Shown one piece after another: positions 1 through 6,798 of a DNA stretch of 53,954 bases. Source of the stretch: a bacterium (lineage in GTDB: Bacteria; Verrucomicrobiota; Verrucomicrobiia; Limisphaerales; J093); the NCBI GenBank assembly GCA_021780105.1, contig JAJXZJ010000073.1, forward strand, positions 1 through 53,954, written 5' to 3'. How positions within the stretch are numbered: position 1 is the stretch's first letter; the number at the start of each line of letters is the position of its first letter. The position numbers and the translations under genes were made by a program. The notes below the pieces were generated by a model. That model saw only the letters and a list, made by a program, of their open reading frames with translations, had not been told where the DNA came from and ran no database searches.

Positions 1-132
1 TGGCAGCGGAACACGAGTGGACGCGGACCATCGTAAAACTGCGAACCCACTGACTGGAGAGCCGGATGCGGGAGACCCGCCCGTCCGGTTCGGAGGGAGG
101 GGCAAGGCTCAATCCCTTGTCCCTACCTCTAT
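1..132 (+). mobile_element. 3' end of a group II intron (domains V and VI)
   Basis: Positions 59-91 fold as a typical group II domain V: the outer stem pairs 59-66 with 84-91 (GAGCCGGA with TCCGGTTC), followed by a short GC stem and apical loop. Positions 94-129 can form domain VI, with GAGG pairing with CCTC and a bulged A at 125, seven nucleotides before a terminal AT at 131-132; that spacing is usual for the branch point. The 3' splice site is therefore placed after 132. Frame 1 is open from the left edge to a TAA at 34-36 and could be the tail of the intron-encoded maturase, but only 11 codons are visible. The rest of the intron lies outside the window. Basis: seen structure plus the known group II consensus. 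Confidence 0.85.
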
Positions 133-182
133 CGGAGCGGAGGCGACAGGTAAAAGGCAACCTCAGCATTCAGTCCAAGTTT

Positions 183-1391
183 ATGAAACCAAGTTCCCTC
201 CTTTCCACCGGAATCGCTTCTGTCCCGATGGATCGCCCCCACCGCGGCGGCCCGACTGCAAGACGCAGCGGCCGTTTGGGCAGCCGCATTGTCGCGGGCC
301 TGGCCCTGCCGGCGCTGTGCTGGGTCTGGACCGCCCACGCCCAAATCAACACCGGCAGCGATGGCCGGGACGGCGCGTTCAATCCGACGGCCAACATCGT
401 GGTGGACATGCATGACCATCCGGATGGCATTTACCAATACACTTCCGTAAACATTCCCCAAGGTGTGACCGTGACGTTCATTCCGAATGCGAACAACACA
501 CCAGTATATTGGCTGATCGCCGCGGGTGGCAGCGTCACCATCAATGGGACGGTAGATGTGTCAGGACAAGACGGAGCAAATAATTCCCAAGGCGGAACGG
601 GCAACGGGGGTGCTGGTGGGCCAGGAGGATATTGTGGTGGCAATGGCCAGAATGGTAATTCACCAGCGACGGCTGGACAGGGTCCAGGCGGTGGAGTCGG
701 CCACGGCCTTTACAATTATGGCAATGCGTTTTTGCTTCCATTGCTCGGTGGATCTGGTGGGGGCGGGGGGACTCCTAATGTCGTTGGGCAGTGCGGTGGA
801 GGTAGCGGAGGTGGCGGTGCAATTTTGATCGCTTGTCCAACATCGGTCACCGTAAATGGAGCAATTCTCGCAAACGGTGGCTTCGGTGGCGCCAACGCTG
901 GATGGGGAAGTGGCGGTGCGATTCGGCTAATTGCAGCTCAGATCGGGGGCTCTGGAGGAATTGTGGCTATGCGTGGGGCCAACGGCCGAATCCGATTTGA
1001 CACTTATGACAACGAATTCAGCGGCACTGTTGGTGGCCAATTTACTTCAGGTTCACAGTTCATCATCATTCCCACGGCCGGCCAGTTGCCGCAGTTGACA
1101 ATTCCCAGCATAGCCGGCGTGCCGGTTTCGGCGTCACCCACGGGCGTGCTCTCCACGCCAGATGCCATCCTGTCCGCGCAGCAGAACAATCCCATTTCCG
1201 TGGTCGTGAATTGCGTGAATCTGCCTTTGAATTCACTGATCACGGTGAACGTGAAGCCAATGAATGGGTCGCCCGTCAGCGCCACGGCACACAACACCAC
1301 GGGCACGCAAGCATCGAGCACGGCCACGGTATCCCTCAACATTCCCCGCGGCGGCGGCCTCATCTACGCCACCGCGGCAACCGGGAACTAA
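183..1391 (+). CDS. Glycine-rich secreted protein, function unknown
   Basis: A 402-residue protein if read from the ATG at 183; in-frame ATGs also occur at 66 and 228. The 66 start lies inside the group II intron domain V, so it is unlikely. An N-terminal Arg-rich stretch and a hydrophobic segment ending in WTAHA look like a signal peptide. About residues 55-130 form a beta-rich region with repeated 'VTINGTVDVSG'-like strands. About residues 132-260 are dominated by GG and GGxG runs. A Ser/Thr-rich tail follows. No catalytic motif is visible. The layout resembles bacterial glycine-rich surface proteins with parallel-beta character, but the function cannot be assigned. The intron inserted about 50 nt upstream may separate it from its promoter. 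Confidence 0.75.
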   Translation: MKPSSLLSTGIASVPMDRPHRGGPTARRSGRLGSRIVAGLALPALCWVWTAHAQINTGSDGRDGAFNPTANIVVDMHDHPDGIYQYTSVNIPQGVTVTFIPNANNTPVYWLIAAGGSVTINGTVDVSGQDGANNSQGGTGNGGAGGPGGYCGGNGQNGNSPATAGQGPGGGVGHGLYNYGNAFLLPLLGGSGGGGGTPNVVGQCGGGSGGGGAILIACPTSVTVNGAILANGGFGGANAGWGSGGAIRLIAAQIGGSGGIVAMRGANGRIRFDTYDNEFSGTVGGQFTSGSQFIIIPTAGQLPQLTIPSIAGVPVSASPTGVLSTPDAILSAQQNNPISVVVNCVNLPLNSLITVNVKPMNGSPVSATAHNTTGTQASSTATVSLNIPRGGGLIYATAATGN

Positions 1392-1393
1392 AC

Positions 1394-1483
1394 CGGTAGG
1401 GCGACGCTCCTGCGGAGCCCCGGCTCGGCGGGAACCTCACCCTACCGAACAGAATTCGGCTCGCGAGGACGCTCGCCCTACCG
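1394..1483. repeat. REP-like palindromic unit, copy 1
   Basis: The unit starts with GGTAGGGCGACGCTCC, passes through a GGAGCC...GGCTCGG centre and returns as GGAACCTCACCCTACCG at 1447. A third half-element, GGCTCGCGAGGACGCTCGCC, closes at 1483. The halves are inverted relative to each other and can form a long GC-rich hairpin. The unit recurs almost unchanged at 1544-1631. Such interspersed palindromes next to a Y1-type transposase fit the REP/RAYT association. Confidence 0.8.
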
Positions 1484-1506
1484 AAAATCGCCATGAAAGA
1501 GACACC

Positions 1507-2298
1507 ATGAATACGGCCCCTGACGATGTTTGCCTTACAACCCTGGTAGGGCGACGCTCCCGCGGAGCCCCGGCTCGGTGGGAACCTCGCCCTACCGAAC
1601 GGGATTCGGCTCGCGAGGACGCTCGCCCTACCCGATCTGACTTGGCTCCTCCTGCCGAGTTACCGAATCGTAAGAAACCGGCGCAAGGCGTGCGGATTGA
1701 TTTGGGCCGTCCAACGCTCGTTTTCATCACCGTTTGCACGAAAGATCGCGTGCCTTGGCTGGCGTGCGACGAAGCGCATCGGCTGCTGGTCGAGACCTGG
1801 CGTCGCGCGGACGCGTGGCTGGTCGGGAAATTCGTACTGATGCCGGATCATTTGCATTTATTTGCCGCTCCCCGGCTCGGCCGGAGCCTCGCCCTACCGG
1901 GTGATCCATTGCGGCTCGGTGGGAGGCTCGCACTACCAGAAGAACCGATTCGGCCCGACACGAACCTCGCCCCGCCGGGTGCCCACGAAGCGGGATTTGC
2001 AGGTAGGGCGACGCTCCCGCGGAGCCGGGCCAAGCGCATCCCACAGCGCGGCGGGAATCTCGCCCTGCCGGATATCAGCGTCGAGCGGTGGTTGCGGTAT
2101 TGGAAGAGCCAGTTCAGCAAATCGCATTCGCACGCGGACTGGGTCTGGCAGTCAAGCGCGTTTCATCATCGGCTTCGGGGCGATGAGAGTTACACGCAAA
2201 AGTGGCATTACGTTCAGGAAAATCCGCTGCGCGCAGGGCTGGTGAGCGATGCCGTGGCGTGGCCGTATCAAGGAGAGGTTTATGCGTTGCGATGGTAG
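1507..2298 (+). CDS. REP-associated tyrosine transposase (RAYT, IS200/IS605-like Y1 family)
   Basis: Single-strand DNA nuclease/transposase-like protein of the RAYT family, which is linked to REP palindromes. The HUH metal motif is in MPDHLHLF (His115 and His117). The C-terminal signature KWHYVQENPLRAGLV holds the likely catalytic Tyr235. Residues about 55-110 match the usual fold (VFITVCTKDR, WLVGKFVLMPDH). Read from the ATG at 1507 it is 263 residues, longer than usual, because about 40 N-terminal residues and an insert at about residues 120-190 are translated REP-like palindromes (1866-2070). The insert lies between the HUH motif and the Tyr, keeps the frame, and gives GGRLALP- and GRATLPRSRA-like peptides. 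The true start is uncertain; the family-like part begins only near 1690. It may still be active or be decaying in frame. Confidence 0.82.
   Translation: MNTAPDDVCLTTLVGRRSRGAPARWEPRPTERDSAREDARPTRSDLAPPAELPNRKKPAQGVRIDLGRPTLVFITVCTKDRVPWLACDEAHRLLVETWRRADAWLVGKFVLMPDHLHLFAAPRLGRSLALPGDPLRLGGRLALPEEPIRPDTNLAPPGAHEAGFAGRATLPRSRAKRIPQRGGNLALPDISVERWLRYWKSQFSKSHSHADWVWQSSAFHHRLRGDESYTQKWHYVQENPLRAGLVSDAVAWPYQGEVYALRW
1544..1631. repeat. REP-like palindromic unit, copy 2
   Basis: Near-identical repeat of the 1394-1483 unit with the same three half-elements in the same order. It overlaps the 5' part of the RAYT reading frame, where it is translated. The two copies are about 150 nt apart, so this is a direct duplication of a composite palindrome. 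Confidence 0.8.
1866..2070. repeat. Cluster of REP-like half-elements inside the RAYT gene
   Basis: Half-elements of the GGCTCGG...CTCGCCCTACCG type lie at about 1874-1899, 1912-1938 and 1951-1979, followed by an opposite-facing GGTAGGGCGACGCTCC form at 2001-2026 and a degenerate half at 2046-2070. Together they add about 200 bp to the transposase gene without a stop codon. Their divergence suggests successive insertions or ageing rather than a recent single event. Confidence 0.75.
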
Positions 2299-2332
2299 GA
2301 ACCATGATTGCCGGGTAGTCTGTAACCGCAGC

Positions 2333-2563
2333 GCCGGTAGGGCGAACCTCCTGGTGAGCCGTTTTCGTAAACCGTGTCCTCGCAAGGCATGGCTCGGTGG
2401 GAACCTCGCCCTACCCAAACCACCACTCTGGCTCGGCGGGAGCCTTGCCCTACCGGGATTCTTCACGCCACCGTCTGGAAGGCCGTTTGGCAGGGCGACG
2501 CTCCTGCGGAGCCGTTCCGGAGACATGAACCCAACGTCGGCTCGCCCGGAGGCTCGCCCTACC
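2333..2563. repeat. REP-like half-elements between RAYT and the hydrolase gene
   Basis: Half-elements are seen at about 2333-2360, 2391-2416, 2428-2458, 2488-2513 and 2536-2563, in both orientations, with the same GGTAGGGCGA and CTCGCCCTACC cores. They fill the space between the transposase stop and the hydrolase signal peptide and leave an open frame through it, so gene finders may extend the hydrolase upstream by up to about 115 residues. Confidence 0.75.
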
Positions 2564-4978
2564 GCCGTGCTTGGCCCTACCGTCAACTCTCATTTGAGCG
2601 CGCGGAATAACCGCTACGATTTCGCTGCCGCGCTGCTTGGGCTGGCGGTCTTGATTCTACCATTGGCTTTCGCGCAAGACACCGTCAACACCGTGATGTC
2701 ACCGATCGCCAGCTACCAATACCCGGAGGACGCCTCCGGCGGAGTGCTGGCTGCGGGCGGTGCGCAAACGCCGATTGTCAGCTATAACTACGCCGAGGAT
2801 TTTACCAGCGAAGCCTTGGGCAATGGCGGCATCATCTCACCCATCGCCAGCTATCAGTATTACGAGTGGCCGGGCGATGACGTGCTGAAATTGCAGTCCA
2901 GCCCGGTGGTCAGTTATTTCTACAACTGGGGCGGGAGCGGGGCACTGGTGGGTTTGAGCGGCCGGGTGACGGATGCGGCCGGTAATCCGTTGGCCGGGGC
3001 GACTGTGGCGGCATCGGTGCTGAACGCACCCGTGGCCTCAATCCAGAGCGCTGCGGACGGCTCGTTTGAACTGCCGGCACTTCCGCCGGCGGTGTATGCG
3101 CTTACGGCGAACCAGGTGTCGTTTGTGCCCAACCAACGGGTGGTGAACCTGAGCACCGCGACCGCGTGGCAGGAGTTTCGACTGACCACCATGCCGTCGT
3201 TGCCTTCCATGGAAATTGCCGGGAGCACGCCGCCGGTGACACCGACTGTGATTGATCCACTGAGCGGAGCCAAACTGCGAGCGTTCAACGGGACGGCTTT
3301 CACGGACGACGTCAGTTCCGTTGTCCCATCGAGAATGACCATCGTGCTGACGCATGGATGGAAGGAAAACTCAGATGAATGGCCTGCCGGGATGGCTTCA
3401 GCCTTGGCGGGAAAACTGGATGCGAAGGTCAACCTCGTTGCATGGGATTGGCGGGAGGCCGCCAAGGGAAAGCTGCCCCCGGTGGGCAACACGCCAGGTC
3501 AAGGACTCGCGTTGGGGCGGGCGCTCCAGGCCACGCTCGGCAACAACTACACGCAACAAATTCATTTCATCGGGCACAGCTTGGGGACATTGGTTAACGC
3601 CCGCGCGGCGAATTACCTTCATGGCGATCAAGTGGACCAAGTGCCGCCAATGACCCCAGGCTGGTCCGCGGAGAACACACAGATGACCCTGCTGGACGAA
3701 GCCGAAATCGCCAGCATTATGGGCGAGGCGTTTGTGTACGCGTGTTTCAACCGTGGTTTGGCACAACCGACGTCATCCTTTGGCGCCGGACTGGTGGACA
3801 TATCCCAGACTGTCAACATCAGCCCCATTCCCCGGCACTACGGCTGGATTGACAACTACATCTCTGCCGTTGGGTTCCAGCATGAGGAGGCGGTAAACGT
3901 GTGTTTGCAAAAGGAAACGGCGAAATTCTCAGCGTCGGATTGGCTGGGCTCGGCCACCACCATGCACAATGACGTGGAGGACTGGTATCGTGAAACCGTG
4001 CCCGATCCCAGCGTCAGCGCGATGGGTTTTGTGAATTCATTTGAACGGCTGCTGCTGGCACCGCAACCGACATTCCCGCCTGACTACAATCCTGGGAGCG
4101 TATTTCATCAGGATGAGCAGTCTGGCAACTGGCTCGTCGTTGCTCCTTGGACGTGCCAGGCATGTGCCGAATGCAACGCGCCAGCGCTGGGTTTGATCTA
4201 CTCGCATCTGGCTGACTTTGGCAGCATCGTCTGGCCAGGCACTACTGGAAAAGCCATTCAGGACGGAGTGGTGGGTTTCAGTATTGTTGCGAAGGGTGTT
4301 ACTGACCTGGCAAGCGGATTCCAGTTAATTGGCAGTAGCGTCAATGGGGTCGTTCAAAGTGTACTGGACCTTGGCAACACCGCATCTCTACGACTGCAAC
4401 TGACCACCGGTTTGCCACCGGGAGTGGGACCGCAAGGCAGGCGCTCAACCGGCAGTGAAACCGCTACCAACACGCCAGCCTACGTCTGGCTGCCGGTCGC
4501 CGTGCCGGCCAACGCGGCGGCAATGGTGTTCGATTTCAGCGTGAGCGGCGACCCCAAGGACGATGCGCTGGCTTTTGGCATCAACGGGACCAACCTGTTC
4601 AGCCTGCAAGGCAAGTTCGTGAACGCGGGCGAAACCAATACCAGTTCGTTGGTGGACGTTTCCGCTTACGTCGGGACCACGAACACGTTCTTCTTTGGCG
4701 TAACGGGCGGGACCTCGACGAATTGCACGATGACGGTCGAGGGCATCCGTTTCTACACGTTCGCGGCGCCGACGCTCACGATCACGAACACCGGCGGCGT
4801 CACGCTGCTTTCGTGGCCGACGACGGCGATGGACTACACGCTCGAAACGACGGCTACGCTTTCACCGCCAGCCTGGGAAGCGGTGACGAATGCGCCGGCG
4901 ATTCAAGGCTCCAGCTACGTGCTCACCAATACGTGGGCCGACCAGACGAGGTTCTTCCGACTGCGGCAGGGACCGTGA
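2525..4978 (+). CDS. Secreted alpha/beta-hydrolase (lipase-like) with N-terminal SYxY repeats
   Basis: An 817-residue protein from the ATG at 2525; a TTG at 2594, just before the signal peptide (hydrophobic run ending LPLAFAQ), is an alternative, and the frame is open back to 2249. After the signal come four copies of a short motif, SPIASYQY / TPIVSYNY / SPIASYQY / SPVVSYFY. A carboxypeptidase-regulatory-like beta-sandwich follows at about residues 142-222 (GRVTDAAGNPLAGATV). The hydrolase domain has the strand-turn VLTHGWKEN and the nucleophile elbow GHSLG with Ser352. A Cys-containing loop (CQACAEC) lies past the catalytic domain. The C-terminus ends in a beta-rich tail with the verrucomicrobial pattern LLSWPTTAMDYTLE...FFRLRQ. 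Likely exported esterase or lipase; substrate unknown. The tail may serve sorting or attachment (inference). Confidence 0.8.
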   Translation: MNPTSARPEARPTAVLGPTVNSHLSARNNRYDFAAALLGLAVLILPLAFAQDTVNTVMSPIASYQYPEDASGGVLAAGGAQTPIVSYNYAEDFTSEALGNGGIISPIASYQYYEWPGDDVLKLQSSPVVSYFYNWGGSGALVGLSGRVTDAAGNPLAGATVAASVLNAPVASIQSAADGSFELPALPPAVYALTANQVSFVPNQRVVNLSTATAWQEFRLTTMPSLPSMEIAGSTPPVTPTVIDPLSGAKLRAFNGTAFTDDVSSVVPSRMTIVLTHGWKENSDEWPAGMASALAGKLDAKVNLVAWDWREAAKGKLPPVGNTPGQGLALGRALQATLGNNYTQQIHFIGHSLGTLVNARAANYLHGDQVDQVPPMTPGWSAENTQMTLLDEAEIASIMGEAFVYACFNRGLAQPTSSFGAGLVDISQTVNISPIPRHYGWIDNYISAVGFQHEEAVNVCLQKETAKFSASDWLGSATTMHNDVEDWYRETVPDPSVSAMGFVNSFERLLLAPQPTFPPDYNPGSVFHQDEQSGNWLVVAPWTCQACAECNAPALGLIYSHLADFGSIVWPGTTGKAIQDGVVGFSIVAKGVTDLASGFQLIGSSVNGVVQSVLDLGNTASLRLQLTTGLPPGVGPQGRRSTGSETATNTPAYVWLPVAVPANAAAMVFDFSVSGDPKDDALAFGINGTNLFSLQGKFVNAGETNTSSLVDVSAYVGTTNTFFFGVTGGTSTNCTMTVEGIRFYTFAAPTLTITNTGGVTLLSWPTTAMDYTLETTATLSPPAWEAVTNAPAIQGSSYVLTNTWADQTRFFRLRQGP

Positions 4979-5204
4979 AGAATCAACGGTTCGGTGGAGA
5001 CCTCGCCCCAGCGTTGACGGACCAAAGATCACTGAGAGGCTCGGATTTCACCGATTACCGCAAAGCGCATTTGCGGCCATGCGTGGCATTGGTGTCGTCG
5101 TGTTGTCTTGCCGCCGTGGTGAAGGTGTTTCGCGTGGTTCGTTGGACGGCGCATTCGGAGGTTGAATTCCGCCGGCGCGGGCGCACCATCCGCGTGACAC
5201 CAAT

Positions 5205-6749
5205 ATGAAAATCCGCATCGCTTCCCTGCTGGCTGCGCTGACTGTCGGCGCCACGTCCCTGCTCGCGCAGGAATTCTCCGCCATTTCCTCCGGCAATCCG
5301 CTCGACGGCCTCGAACGGCTCAAGAACTTCGAGTCCCGCCGGGCCTCGTCGTCGGATCCGGACTGGAAGAACGGCAATAACGACTCGCGTCCAATCCCGC
5401 CCGGCGGCACGTTGACGCTCGCCGAACTCGAAGGTCCGGGCGTCATCACGCATTTCTGGTGCACCATCGCGCACGACGCGCCGTTCTACTCGCGGTTGAT
5501 GACGCTGCGGATTTACTGGGACGGCGAGGAGCATCCGAGCGTCGAGTGCCCGATCGGCGACTTCTTCGGCATTGGCAACGGCGTGGACCAGTCGTTCACC
5601 TCGCTGCCGCTGCGCGTCACGTCCAACGGCCGGGCGCGGAATTGTTATTGGCCGATGCCGTTCCGGAAGTCGGCGCGGATCACGGTGAGCAACGACAGCG
5701 ACCAGCGCTGCCACGCATTTTATTACTACCTGGACTGGCAGAAGCACGAGTCGCTGCCGGGCGACACGGCGTATTTCCACGCGATGTATCGCCAGGAATA
5801 CCCCTGCGTCATGGGCCGGAATTACCTGCTGGCGGACATCGTCGGCCGCGGCCATTACGTCGGCACCATCCAGAGTGTGTATCTGGTTTCGCCGGGCTGG
5901 TATGGCGAAGGCGACGACTTCTCCTTCATTGACGGCGCGACCGAGCCGCAACTGCGCGGCACCGGCACCGAGGATTATTTCTGCAACGGCTGGGGTTTCG
6001 AGCAGCAATCCGGCCCGTTCTACGGCACGCCGCTCTGGGAAGGCTACGACACCGGCGACCGCGGCACGGCCTACCGGTTTCACATTCCCGATCCGGTGAC
6101 GTTCACCAAGTCGCTCCGCGTGGAGATCGAGCACAAAGGTTCGCAAACCTTCCCCGACGGCACGTTTGACGGCTTCATCGAACGCGACGACCTGATGTCC
6201 AGCGTGGCACTCTGGTATCAAACCGAGCCGCACAAACCGTGGCCACCACTGCCGCCGGGACCCGAGCGGCTGCCGTTCCACGAGCGGACGCTGGCGGTGG
6301 GCTGGAAAGCCGTGCCGGACGCGAAACATTCCGCGGCGCCGCTGGAAGTCCAGCCGGTCGGCGGCGTCACCGACAACAAGCAGCTCTGGTTCCGGCCCAC
6401 CGACGCCAATGCGTGGGTGGAGGTGCCGTTCACCGTGGACACGAACCTGACCGCGCAGTTGTGGGTGAAACTGCTGCATTCCTGGGATTACGGCATCTAT
6501 CGCGTGAAGCTCGACGGCCGGGAACTGGCCACGCTCGACCTGCTCAACGCGGACGCGGCGCCGCAGACGCACAAGCTGGGCTTCCACACGCTCGCCGCCG
6601 GGCCGCACACGCTGCGGTTCGAGTGCGTCGGCAAGAACGACAAGTCCAAGGGTTACTATTTCGGGTTCGACGCGCTGACGGCGCGCATTCCGGTCTATTC
6701 CCGGCCAGCCAGCAAGGACCTGCGCGATTTGCAGGTGAAGACGAAGTAA
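5205..6749 (+). CDS. DUF2961 / GH172-like secreted glycosidase
   Basis: 514 residues with a clear signal peptide (MKIRIASLLAALTVGATSLLA). The body matches the DUF2961 family: GPGVITHFWCTI near residue 80, a jelly-roll-like core, and the signature GTGTEDYFCNGWGF at about residues 251-264, whose Glu is a candidate catalytic residue. Characterised DUF2961 members form glycoside hydrolase family 172, acting on fructofuranose or arabinofuranose linkages. A C-terminal beta-sandwich (about 390-500) with VKLDGRELATLDL could bind carbohydrate. It is the first of three co-directional genes (gaps 49 and 67 nt) that also encode a large secreted protein and an SGNH esterase, which suggests polysaccharide breakdown. 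The exact substrate is not visible. Confidence 0.85.
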   Translation: MKIRIASLLAALTVGATSLLAQEFSAISSGNPLDGLERLKNFESRRASSSDPDWKNGNNDSRPIPPGGTLTLAELEGPGVITHFWCTIAHDAPFYSRLMTLRIYWDGEEHPSVECPIGDFFGIGNGVDQSFTSLPLRVTSNGRARNCYWPMPFRKSARITVSNDSDQRCHAFYYYLDWQKHESLPGDTAYFHAMYRQEYPCVMGRNYLLADIVGRGHYVGTIQSVYLVSPGWYGEGDDFSFIDGATEPQLRGTGTEDYFCNGWGFEQQSGPFYGTPLWEGYDTGDRGTAYRFHIPDPVTFTKSLRVEIEHKGSQTFPDGTFDGFIERDDLMSSVALWYQTEPHKPWPPLPPGPERLPFHERTLAVGWKAVPDAKHSAAPLEVQPVGGVTDNKQLWFRPTDANAWVEVPFTVDTNLTAQLWVKLLHSWDYGIYRVKLDGRELATLDLLNADAAPQTHKLGFHTLAAGPHTLRFECVGKNDKSKGYYFGFDALTARIPVYSRPASKDLRDLQVKTK

Positions 6750-6798
6750 ACGCGCCGGACAAGGCGCAAATCCGAGGGCATTCAACGCGAGGTGGCTG

